Positions 1 to 5,341 of a stretch of DNA of 7,890 bases are shown one piece after another. The translations under genes and the position numbers were made by a program. Source of the DNA: an uncultured Bacteroidales bacterium (GTDB taxonomy: Bacteria > Bacteroidota > Bacteroidia > Bacteroidales > F082); assembly GCA_946410535.1 (NCBI GenBank), contig CAMKAR010000092.1, positions 1-7,890 of the forward strand. Reading direction: 5' to 3'. The stretch's first letter is position 1, and each line of letters begins with the position of its first letter. Under the pieces are notes generated by a model. The model had not been told where the DNA came from. It did not search any database and saw only the letters and a program-made list of their open reading frames with translations.

Positions 1-855
1 GTGAGCGGACCTTTCGGTGCCGTGAAAGAGCAAAGCAGCGGCCTCTATGCCATGAAGATGGCAGAGCGCGGTTTTGCGGCCTTGGCTTTCGACCCGTCCT
101 ATACCGGCGAAAGCAGCGGCGAACCGCGTCGCACGGCCTCGCCCGACATCAATACCGAGGACTTCATGGCTGCCGTTGATTTCCTCGCAAAACAAGACAA
201 TGTCGATGCTGAAAGAATTGGAATCATAGGTATCTGTGGCTGGGGTGGAATCGCCCTCAACGCTGCCTCCGCCGACACCCGCATCAAGGCTACCGTGGCC
301 AGCACGATGTACGACATGACCCGCATCAGTGGCAACGGCTACTTCGACAGCGAAGACAAAGAAGAGTCGCGCCACACTGCCCGCGAGGCCATGGGCAAGC
401 AACGCCTCTCCGACCCAACGGCAATGGCAGGCGGTGTCGTCGATCCACTTCCTGAGGACGCCCCTCAATTTGTGAAAGATTACCATGCTTATTACAAGAC
501 CCCGCGCGGCTATCACAAGCGCAGCGGCAACAGCAACGACGGCTGGCGCGTCATCGGCACACAGGCTTACGCCAATGCTCGTTTCCTCTATTACATCAAC
601 GAAATCCGTTCCGCCGTCCTCGTGATGCATGGCTCCGAAGCCCACAGTCGCTATTTCGGTGAAGCCGCCTACAAATACATGGTGGAGGGACAGGCAGAAG
701 GCTACCACTTCATCGGTACACCCAATCCCAACCCCGAAAACAAACAACTGCTCATCATTCCCGGCGCCACCCACTGCGACCTTTACGACGGAGGGGATGG
801 CAATTACATTCCATGGGATACGTTGGCGGAGTTTTTCACTGAAAACATGAAATAA
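1..855 (+). CDS. Alpha/beta hydrolase, YcjY/dienelactone-hydrolase-like (5' end outside window)
   Basis: This is the C-terminal 284 residues of an alpha/beta hydrolase of the COG1073/YcjY type; its physiological substrate is not known. The reading frame is open from base 1, and the first residues (SGPFGAVKEQ) match the interior of this family after its first beta strand, so the GTG at base 1 is probably an internal valine codon and the true start lies upstream. Visible landmarks, numbered from base 1, are the nucleophile elbow GICGWGG with Cys79 in place of the usual Ser, a conserved FDPSYTGES segment (residues 30-38), the HGSEAHSRYF stretch preceding the acid region, and the probable catalytic His258 in GATHCDLYD. 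No signal peptide can be assessed. A cysteine nucleophile is shared with dienelactone hydrolases, but that does not establish the same reaction. An acetyltransferase remnant follows immediately in the same frame. Family assignment is firm; substrate is unknown. Confidence 0.88.
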   Translation: MSGPFGAVKEQSSGLYAMKMAERGFAALAFDPSYTGESSGEPRRTASPDINTEDFMAAVDFLAKQDNVDAERIGIIGICGWGGIALNAASADTRIKATVASTMYDMTRISGNGYFDSEDKEESRHTAREAMGKQRLSDPTAMAGGVVDPLPEDAPQFVKDYHAYYKTPRGYHKRSGNSNDGWRVIGTQAYANARFLYYINEIRSAVLVMHGSEAHSRYFGEAAYKYMVEGQAEGYHFIGTPNPNPENKQLLIIPGATHCDLYDGGDGNYIPWDTLAEFFTENMK

Positions 856-993
856 CGCAAAACGGACGAACGACCCACGGGGAAGACCTATGTCGGCAGC
901 GATGAGCTTTATGCCGACATGGATCGATGCATGAAATTGGTGACCGAGATGAACACCAGCTACCACACCGAGGCAGAGGTGCGTGAATACTAG
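856..993 (+). pseudogene. N-terminal remnant resembling a hexapeptide (sugar O-) acetyltransferase
   Basis: After the hydrolase stop (853-855) the same frame stays open for 45 codons, to a TAG at 991-993. The translation contains GKTYVGSDELYADMDRCMKL and then VTEMNTSYHTEAEVREY. This resembles the helical N-terminal cap of maltose/galactoside O-acetyltransferase-like hexapeptide proteins, in which an 'LN..YH..EEVR' segment precedes the left-handed beta helix. No beta-helix repeats follow. Past the stop the frame reads 17 more codons to a TAA, without family features. No convincing start codon exists; the ATG at 847 is inside the hydrolase and is followed by TAA. I read this as a truncated, decayed gene. 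The match is from memory of the family and is moderate; a non-functional sequence of other origin is possible. Confidence 0.5.
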
Positions 994-1078
994 AACGGCT
1001 TTTCGATAGGAAGTGAGACGAGTGCAATTGTAGAGTTTACTACATAAGCTAGTCCGTTCATATCATAGGTCGATGCGA

Positions 1079-1873
1079 TTAGTATTGCATCAATTGCTTG
1101 TAAATCAGCAAATCTTTGTCCTTAAACACATTGAAGACAATGTGCTTCACACTACAGTTCGGATTGCCGTTAAGGTAATCCGACACTGTTTTTATGGCAA
1201 TCTCGGCGGCCAGTTGGTTCGGGAAACGGAACTCGCCCGTTGAGATGCAGCAGAAAGCCACGCTTTCCAAACCGTTTTCGTTGGCACAAGCCATGACGGA
1301 ACGGTAGCATGAAGCCAATTGTTCCATTTGCGTTTTGGTGGGTATGCCATTCGGGATGATGGGACCGACGGTATGGATCACATACTTGCAGGGCAGGTTG
1401 TAAGCCTTCGTGATTTTGGCTTGGCCTGTAGGTTCTTCATGGCCTTGCCGCGGCATCAGTTGATGGCATTCCTCGCGCAACTGGACGCCTGCGGCAGAAT
1501 GGATGGCATTGTCGATGCAACGGTGCAGAGGATAGAAACAGCCTAACATCTGGCTGTTGGCTGCGTTAACGATGGCATCCACGCGGAGGCGCGTGATGTC
1601 GCCTTGCCATACCAATAATTTTGTTTCTGTAGAGACGCAAAATTTTGCGTCTCTACATGCCGACAATTCCACAATGCCTTTTTCCAGCAATTGCGCTTGC
1701 AATTCCTCGTCTTGTAGCCGCAAAAATTCCTCGCTGACAGGTCTCGGTGGACGCACGTTGCGCAAGGCGCGGAACAGGTCGCGCTTGCCTTGCAAATCCG
1801 ACGGGATTTCCATTTCGGAATACTGCGGGTCTTCCTTGAGAAGATAATCAATCAAATAATCCAATCGATTCAT
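1079..1873 (-). CDS. Zinc-type macrodomain protein, predicted ADP-ribosyl hydrolase partner of SirTM
   Basis: The predicted 264-residue protein has an N-terminal helical region (residues 1-70) followed by a macrodomain. Motifs are the first strand VWQGDITRL (88-96), the binding loop VNAANSQMLGCF (102-113), the zinc-macro signature with Cys112, His117 and Cys119 followed by IDNAIH, the segment GQAKITKAYNLPCKYVIHTVGP (in 150-171), and the phosphate loop ISTGEF (210-215). Zinc-containing macrodomains paired with class M sirtuins are known to remove ADP-ribose from protein targets. I chose the ATG at 1873 (MNRLDYLIDYLL), which matches the usual family N-terminus. The in-frame ATG at 1915 would add 14 residues encoded mostly by an inverted repeat. 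A perfect 30-bp palindrome supplies residues 73-82 in frame, in the linker just before the first macrodomain strand. It follows the sirtuin gene on the same strand, probably in one transcript. Confidence 0.88.
   Translation of the reverse strand: MNRLDYLIDYLLKEDPQYSEMEIPSDLQGKRDLFRALRNVRPPRPVSEEFLRLQDEELQAQLLEKGIVELSACRDAKFCVSTETKLLVWQGDITRLRVDAIVNAANSQMLGCFYPLHRCIDNAIHSAAGVQLREECHQLMPRQGHEEPTGQAKITKAYNLPCKYVIHTVGPIIPNGIPTKTQMEQLASCYRSVMACANENGLESVAFCCISTGEFRFPNQLAAEIAIKTVSDYLNGNPNCSVKHIVFNVFKDKDLLIYKQLMQY
1628..1657. repeat. Perfect 30-bp palindrome inserted in frame in the macrodomain gene
   Basis: The arm TGTAGAGACGCAAAA is followed directly by its exact reverse complement. On the minus strand it encodes ten residues (CRDAKFCVST) of the macrodomain protein without breaking the frame. 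The outer part GTAGAGACG/CGTCTCTAC is shared with a second palindrome at 2321-2348. Repeats with this outer arm are, to my recollection, dispersed in Bacteroidetes genomes. No transposase is nearby, so it is best described as a small palindromic (REP/MITE-like) element. Confidence 0.85.
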
Positions 1874-1889
1874 TTTTTCTGATGTTTTT

Positions 1890-1972
1890 AACACGAATTT
1901 CCATGAATAGGCCATAAATTGTCATCAATCATATTTCTGATAATTCGTGATAGATTCATGGCCATTCGTGTT
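1890..1972. repeat. 83-bp inverted repeat between the sirtuin and macrodomain genes
   Basis: The arm AACACGAATTTCCATGAAT (1890-1908) pairs with ATTCATGGCCATTCGTGTT (1954-1972) at 17 of 19 positions, with a 45-nt centre that contains another ATTCGTGAT copy. One arm encodes the last residues and stop of the sirtuin; the other lies in the leader of the macrodomain gene. ATTCGTG-rich palindromes of this sort recur in Bacteroidetes intergenic DNA. A long RNA stem here could modulate expression of the second gene, but that is inference. Confidence 0.7.
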
Positions 1973-2816
1973 TGACCAAAACCTTCAACACCTCACCAAT
2001 ATCGCCATCAATGACAATCGACCTGTCCTTGATCTGTTCCACAGTGAACGCCTCGCCGAGGTTGATGGTCGCATAAACCGCATCGGGATTGCGGTAGGTT
2101 TGCTGCATGAAGGGCAATTTGATGATGGTCGGGGTGTTGCCGCCAATGCCCAAGTCCCAATAGAGCACCCTGCCATGTTGGTGGCGGTTGATGAAATCGA
2201 CATAACGCTGTGCCGCCGCATGCCAGCCTTCATCTTCAACAAAGGTGTCGTCGGCCCGCAGGTTGACCTTCATCTTGCCTCCGCAAACAGGACATTTGGG
2301 AACCAATTCCGACGGAATCCGTAGAGACGTGCCATGGCGCGTCTCTACATTCTGCGCCGCAATCATTTTCATCACCGCCTCTTCGTTATCGTATGTCTTT
2401 TGGTGGCATGGCGTTGCACATTGGAATAGGCCGTAATCGCCTTGGGTGTAAAACAACCGTTGCTTGTTGAAGCCTGCCTTCTGGAACTGATGGTCGACAT
2501 TGGTGGTGATGACAAAATAATCCTTGTCTTTCACGATTTCAAGCAGCTGGTTATAAACGGGTTTTGGAGCAGGCAGGTATCGGTTGCAATAGATATGGCG
2601 GCTCCAATAGCCCCAATGCTCCTCTTCGCTCGGAAACTGGTGGAAGCCTGCCGTGTACATATCCGTAAAACCATATTTATCAATGAAATCGGCAAAGTAT
2701 TTCTTGAACCTTTCGCCCGAATAGGTGAAACCCGCCGAAGTGGAGAGTCCCGCCCCTGCACCGACCACGATGGCATCGGCGGACTGTATTGCCTGATAAA
2801 GTTTTTGTGTTTCCAT
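1956..2816 (-). CDS. Class M sirtuin (SirTM-type), predicted NAD+-dependent protein ADP-ribosyltransferase
   Basis: The protein has 286 residues, a typical length. The Rossmann NAD-binding motif GAGAGLSTSAG is at 19-29, the second NAD motif TTNVDHQ at 104-110, and a four-cysteine zinc module at Cys133, Cys137, Cys175 and Cys178. At the position where deacetylase sirtuins have the catalytic His, this protein reads YTQGDYG with Gln125. The TNVDHQF motif and the His-to-Gln change are hallmarks of class M sirtuins, which transfer ADP-ribose to proteins and do not deacetylate. Residues 157-166 (VETRHGTSLR) are encoded by a palindromic repeat placed between the two cysteine pairs. The ATG at 2816 starts 18 residues before the glycine motif, as expected. 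The macrodomain gene follows downstream on the same strand. No GcvH-L or lipoate ligase gene is visible, so the modified target is unknown. The C-terminal KHEWP and stop derive from an inverted repeat. Confidence 0.9.
   Translation of the reverse strand: METQKLYQAIQSADAIVVGAGAGLSTSAGFTYSGERFKKYFADFIDKYGFTDMYTAGFHQFPSEEEHWGYWSRHIYCNRYLPAPKPVYNQLLEIVKDKDYFVITTNVDHQFQKAGFNKQRLFYTQGDYGLFQCATPCHQKTYDNEEAVMKMIAAQNVETRHGTSLRIPSELVPKCPVCGGKMKVNLRADDTFVEDEGWHAAAQRYVDFINRHQHGRVLYWDLGIGGNTPTIIKLPFMQQTYRNPDAVYATINLGEAFTVEQIKDRSIVIDGDIGEVLKVLVKHEWP
2321..2348. repeat. 28-bp palindrome inserted in frame in the sirtuin gene
   Basis: GTAGAGACGTGCCA is followed by TGGCGCGTCTCTAC. The arms pair at 13 of 14 positions and the remaining pair is T-G. 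It shares its outer 9 bp on each side with the palindrome at 1628-1657 but has a different centre (GCCATGGC instead of CAAAATTTTG). It lies in frame and encodes residues 157-166 of the sirtuin, in the zinc module between the CX3C and CX2C pairs. The reading frame and the zinc ligands are intact. Confidence 0.85.
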
Positions 2817-2844
2817 AAAACCAAAACAAGTCGCATTGAGCTTG

Positions 2845-2876
2845 CAAAATAATGGAATTTTTTCGTTTTCTCCAAA
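2845..2876 (-). promoter_or_regulatory. Probable promoter of the sirtuin-macrodomain operon
   Basis: On the minus strand a TTTG (2876-2873) is followed after 20 nt by TTATTTTG (2852-2845), which matches the Bacteroidetes -33 (TTTG) and -7 (TAnnTTTG) elements except for one base. Transcription would begin near 2840, leaving a leader of about two dozen nucleotides before the ATG at 2816. No Shine-Dalgarno sequence is seen, as is usual in this phylum. Confidence 0.45.
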
Positions 2877-2882
2877 ATTTGA

Positions 2883-2972
2883 AACTCATCCTTGAACCAA
2901 GAGAAGCGTTACTTCAACATGACCTACGACCAAATCAAGGCCTGGATGGGCGACTACGAGATTTGGGACTGA
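2883..2972 (+). pseudogene. Short 3' gene remnant of unknown origin
   Basis: Between the TGA at 2880-2882 and the TGA at 2970-2972 the frame is open for 29 codons and ends in FNMTYDQIKAWMGDYEIWD. The composition and codon use look like the C-terminus of a real protein. No promoter is visible in front of it, and an ATG at 2919 would give only 17 residues. It sits in the divergent gap between the sirtuin and cupin genes, upstream of a terminator-like hairpin that would suit its end. I do not recognise the family. It may be the tail of a deleted gene; a functional small peptide cannot be excluded. Confidence 0.35.
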
Positions 2973-2996
2973 AATTAGAAACCTTTTTGAAAAGAC

Positions 2997-3032
2997 TCCG
3001 CGAAATGTAAATCCTGCATTTCGCGGATTTTT
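2997..3032 (+). terminator. Hairpin plus T-tract upstream of the cupin gene (module copy A)
   Basis: TCCGCGAAATG (2997-3007) pairs perfectly over 11 bp with CATTTCGCGGA (3017-3027) around a 9-nt loop, and is followed by five T. It looks like an intrinsic terminator, 24 nt after the stop of the remnant at 2970-2972. Its T-tract runs almost directly into the promoter of the next gene. Confidence 0.65.
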
Positions 3033-3034
3033 CA

Positions 3035-3042
3035 TACTTTTG
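3035..3042 (+). promoter_or_regulatory. -7 element for the cupin gene
   Basis: TACTTTTG is a perfect match to TAnnTTTG and lies 7 nt after the hairpin stem. The expected -33 position falls at the hairpin loop and carries no TTTG. Transcription should begin near 3047-3049, giving a leader of about 30 nt before the ATG at 3080. Confidence 0.6.
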
Positions 3043-3079
3043 CACGATGAAAAGACATTAACCCGAAAAAAGACAAACA

Positions 3080-3433
3080 ATGAATTCACCCGTCAAGAAA
3101 GAATTGTTTCGCACCTCGCAGAGTTGGGATGGCGCCGATTTGCCCGACTATCCCGTTGGGAAGCCCGAGTTAGTGGCCATGCGTTATGTGTTCGAGCCAG
3201 GCTCGTCGCTCCATCTGCATCATCACGACGTGATTAATTTCGGCATCGTGGAGCAAGGTGAGCTGACCATCGTCAGTGCCGATGGCAAGGAAAAAGTCGT
3301 CCACCAAGGCGAGGCGGTGGTGGAGATGGTCGGCACGGTGCATCACGGCGAGAACCGTGGCCAAGAGCCCGTCGTCCTCAACATGTTCTATCTCTCGCAA
3401 GATGGCCTACCGCTGTCGGTCAGCGACGAGTGA
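3080..3433 (+). CDS. Small single-domain cupin protein
   Basis: The protein has 117 residues and is a single cupin barrel without a signal peptide, so it is probably cytoplasmic. Cupin motif 1 is around residues 41-60 (G41, then HLHHHD with His45, His47, His48 and His49, ending at G60). Motif 2 is around 77-92 (G77, His88, His89, Asn92), although the usual Pro of motif 2 is replaced. The HxH pair and the later His suggest a bound divalent metal. Small cupins like this have varied roles, including sugar-isomerase-like, dioxygenase-like and sensing, and the substrate cannot be told from sequence. The ATG at 3080 gives an expected family length and follows an A-rich leader with no Shine-Dalgarno sequence. 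The next gene also contains a cupin domain, and hairpins bound this gene on both sides, so it may be monocistronic. Confidence 0.82.
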   Translation: MNSPVKKELFRTSQSWDGADLPDYPVGKPELVAMRYVFEPGSSLHLHHHDVINFGIVEQGELTIVSADGKEKVVHQGEAVVEMVGTVHHGENRGQEPVVLNMFYLSQDGLPLSVSDE

Positions 3434-3480
3434 ACTACCTCTGATATTTGAAATCATTCAGGTAATTCGTGAAAAACAAA

Positions 3481-3515
3481 CCGCAAAATGTGCAACTCGC
3501 GTTTTGCGGATTTTT
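3481..3515 (+). terminator. Hairpin plus T-tract after the cupin gene (module copy B)
   Basis: CCGCAAAA (3481-3488) pairs over 8 bp with TTTTGCGG (3502-3509), extended by one T-G pair, and is followed by five T. It lies 47 nt after the cupin stop and is placed to end that transcript. Confidence 0.6.
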
Positions 3516-3517
3516 CG

Positions 3518-3525
3518 TTTCTTTG
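3518..3525 (+). promoter_or_regulatory. -7-like element for the CMD-cupin lipoprotein gene
   Basis: TTTCTTTG differs from TAnnTTTG at one base and lies 8 nt after the hairpin stem. A start near 3530 would leave a leader of about 15 nt before the ATG at 3546. The identical element sits ahead of the gene that begins at 7882. Confidence 0.45.
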
Positions 3526-3545
3526 CAGCAAAATACTACATCAAA

Positions 3546-4664
3546 ATGAAATCACACACCATCATCATCGCAGCCTTGGCGACATCGCTCGCAGCCTGCA
3601 CACCGAAGACCGAAACGAAACATGACAAAGACATGAACACACTGACATTCAACAAGGAACAAGCCGCTGCCATGGCCGCTATCGCCTGCAACGAGGCCAA
3701 AGCCGACTACACCGCCTTGGCCAAAGCCATCAACGAGGGCATGGACGCTGGCCTCACCGTCAGCCAGACCAAGGAAGCCCTTTCGCAACTTTATGCCTAC
3801 ACGGGATTCCCTCGTTCACTCAACGCCTTGGGCACTTTGCAGAAAGTGATTGCAGACCGCGAAGCCAAGGGCTTGAAAACCGAAATAGGGGAGGAGGCCT
3901 CGCCGTTGCCGGGCAACTATGACGCTTTGGCACAAGGCACCGAGGTGCAGCCCCAACTCTCTGGCCAGCCGTTCGACTATGCCTTCTGTCCCGCCGAGGA
4001 CTATTACCTGAAGGCCCACCTCTTCGGCGACATCTTCGCCCGCGACAACCTCACCTTCGCCGACCGCGAGCTTATCACCGTGAGTGCCCTCAGCGGACTC
4101 GAGAACGTGATGCCGCAACTCATCGCCCATGTGCGCGGTGCCTTGAACATGGGTTTGACCGAAGCCCAACTTCACGACATCGTCGAAGCCTTGAAAGCCA
4201 ATGGATTGCAGTCGGAAGCCTCGCGCACGGAAGCCGCCATCGCCACGGTGGTCGACGGTCAGGACAAGCCTTATTCGACCTCGGTTTGGCCTCTTGGCGA
4301 ACCTAATACGGCCTTCGCCCAATATTTCATCGGCAACAGCCATCTTGCCATCCTCGACCCTGCGAGCGGCCTCTGCAACGTCAGTTTTGAGCCGGGATGC
4401 CGCAACAACTGGCACATCCACCACGGTGCGGTGCAGATGCTCATCTGCGTGAGCGGTCGCGGCTGGTACCAGGAATGGGGCAAGGAGCCCATCGAGCTGA
4501 AGCCGGGCGTGGTTGTCGCCGTCCCCGAAGGCGTGAAGCACTGGCACGGTGCCGCCGCCGACTCGTGGATGCAGCACCTGACCTATCATTCCGATGCCAA
4601 GCCGGGAAACAGCAACGAATGGCTTGAGCCTGTGGATGACGAGTGGTATGGGAAGCTGAAATGA
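3546..4664 (+). CDS. Lipoprotein with two carboxymuconolactone decarboxylase-like domains and a C-terminal cupin
   Basis: The protein has 372 residues. A signal peptide with lipobox LAAC places the lipidated Cys at residue 18, so the protein should sit in the inner or outer membrane facing the periplasm or beyond. The first CMD-like domain is about residues 38-105. The second is about 150-222, with the typical LTFADRELITVSALSG and LIAHVRGALNMG segments. The cupin is about 275-350, with His290, His292 and His293 in motif 1 and Pro327, His332 and His334 in motif 2. The AhpD-type CXXC redox pair is absent from both CMD domains, so peroxidase activity of that kind is unlikely. The start at 3546 is chosen for the signal peptide; the open frame upstream (from 3276) overlaps the cupin gene and is spurious. 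Fusions of this architecture are known in Bacteroidales, but their substrate is not established. It has its own promoter. Confidence 0.88.
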   Translation: MKSHTIIIAALATSLAACTPKTETKHDKDMNTLTFNKEQAAAMAAIACNEAKADYTALAKAINEGMDAGLTVSQTKEALSQLYAYTGFPRSLNALGTLQKVIADREAKGLKTEIGEEASPLPGNYDALAQGTEVQPQLSGQPFDYAFCPAEDYYLKAHLFGDIFARDNLTFADRELITVSALSGLENVMPQLIAHVRGALNMGLTEAQLHDIVEALKANGLQSEASRTEAAIATVVDGQDKPYSTSVWPLGEPNTAFAQYFIGNSHLAILDPASGLCNVSFEPGCRNNWHIHHGAVQMLICVSGRGWYQEWGKEPIELKPGVVVAVPEGVKHWHGAAADSWMQHLTYHSDAKPGNSNEWLEPVDDEWYGKLK

Positions 4665-4685
4665 TTCAATATAAACCACTAGGAC

Positions 4686-4718
4686 AATCCGCGAAACACC
4701 CACCTCATTTCGCGGATT
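4686..4718 (+). terminator. Hairpin after the CMD-cupin gene (module copy C)
   Basis: AATCCGCGAAA (4686-4696) pairs perfectly over 11 bp with TTTCGCGGATT (4708-4718) around an 11-nt loop. The trailing T run is short and broken (TTTCTC), so termination may be weaker than at the other copies. It starts 21 nt after the stop of the lipoprotein gene. Confidence 0.55.
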
Positions 4719-4723
4719 TCTCA

Positions 4724-4731
4724 TACCTTTG
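4724..4731 (+). promoter_or_regulatory. -7 element only 4 nt before the next start codon
   Basis: TACCTTTG is a perfect TAnnTTTG match. The ATG of the next gene begins at 4736, so a transcript starting at the usual distance would begin at or next to the A of that codon and be leaderless or nearly so. No ribosome-binding sequence could fit. Confidence 0.6.
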
Positions 4732-4735
4732 CGCC

Positions 4736-5341
4736 ATGAAAAAACTACTGATCGTATTGACGCTGTTCTACTCGCTCGGCCTATGTGGGCAAAGCCTCGA
4801 CACGGTTTCCATCCGAGATGCCGTCGAGAGGCAAATGACGGATTATCCCTTGTCGACCTTGCAGGACGTTTACAAGAGCTTCTACCAAGAGTATTTCGGT
4901 CCAGGCCACATGATCAGCGACACGGCCTCGGTGCGCCGCTATCTGCTCCACGAACTCTCGGAGATGGAAGAAACCGCCACACCTTATTATTATGAGCCGA
5001 CGGGCAGCCAAGGCGCATACGTCCGCGTGTATCTCTCCGCCGTCGCCGACAGCCTGATATCCAGCGAGCAACTCTTGGAGGCCTTCATCGAAAGCGCCAA
5101 TTCGTGGCAGAAGCCTGATGCCAAATGGAGCGACAAATGGCAGGCCATCGTCAAGGTCGTCAAGGAAAACGGGATGGGAATGGATGGTTTTGACGCTGAC
5201 CTCCCCTTGCTGAACGAAGCCGCCCGAAACAGCCAAGCCGTGCACCACAGTCGCCGCTACAATGAGGCTTATCACCCGCATTATCGCATCGTGGAGCGCA
5301 GGATTTTCGAGGAAAGGCTGCTTCCGCTGATTTCAAAGTGA
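4736..5341 (+). CDS. Secreted protein of unknown function
   Basis: The protein has 201 residues and I do not recognise a characterised family. A signal peptide is clear (MKKLLIVLTLFYSLGLCG), with likely cleavage before Gln19. Cys17 is not in a good lipobox because Leu precedes it. The mature part is mainly helical and rich in acidic and aromatic residues. Distinct stretches that could serve as family marks are YKSFYQEYFGPGHMIS (47-61), a YYYEPTGSQGAYVRVYLS segment (84-101), and the C-terminal HHSRRYNEAYHPHYRIVERR (170-189), rich in His, Arg and Tyr. The start at 4736 is chosen because it exposes the signal peptide; the in-frame ATG at 4643 lies inside the preceding gene. The promoter -7 element lies 4 nt upstream. 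The last base overlaps the conservatively drawn start of a remnant in another frame. Probably a real periplasmic or surface protein; the role is unknown. Confidence 0.75.
   Translation: MKKLLIVLTLFYSLGLCGQSLDTVSIRDAVERQMTDYPLSTLQDVYKSFYQEYFGPGHMISDTASVRRYLLHELSEMEETATPYYYEPTGSQGAYVRVYLSAVADSLISSEQLLEAFIESANSWQKPDAKWSDKWQAIVKVVKENGMGMDGFDADLPLLNEAARNSQAVHHSRRYNEAYHPHYRIVERRIFEERLLPLISK

Larger units (their letters stand above)
3469..3531 (+). repeat. 63-bp dispersed terminator-promoter repeat (module copy B)
   Basis: This stretch aligns without gaps to 7798-7860 with 53 of 63 positions identical, including an exact 21-nt block at the 3' end (3511-3531) that covers the T-tract and -7 region and an exact 11-nt block GTGAAAAACAA at the 5' end. 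Differences concentrate in the hairpin loop and stem. Both copies lie immediately upstream of a gene. Confidence 0.75.

Noticed and set aside
991..993. In-frame TAG as a recoded (pyrrolysine-type) codon
   Set aside because: The 17 codons after it show no acetyltransferase features, and other stop codons are used normally, so simple gene decay is the better explanation.
1874..1915. Alternative macrodomain start at 1915
   Set aside because: The extra 14 residues come mostly from an inverted repeat, while the start at 1873 matches the usual family N-terminus.
1947..2324. 125-codon plus-strand frame opposite the sirtuin
   Set aside because: It is antisense to a sirtuin with intact NAD and zinc motifs, and has no signal or domain of its own.
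1628..2348. The two palindromes as part of a CRISPR or phage attachment system
   Set aside because: There are only two copies, far apart, inside genes, with no spacer pattern, integrase or cas gene nearby.
3276..3545. Upstream extension of the CMD-cupin reading frame
   Set aside because: It overlaps the cupin gene, a hairpin and a promoter-like element, and would bury the lipoprotein signal peptide inside the protein.
3816..4724. Long 302-codon open frame on the minus strand
   Set aside because: It is antisense to the CMD-cupin lipoprotein, whose translation has clear domains and a signal peptide. The minus-strand product is low-complexity Val/Gly/His-rich with no recognisable motif, as expected from the shadow of a GC-rich coding frame.
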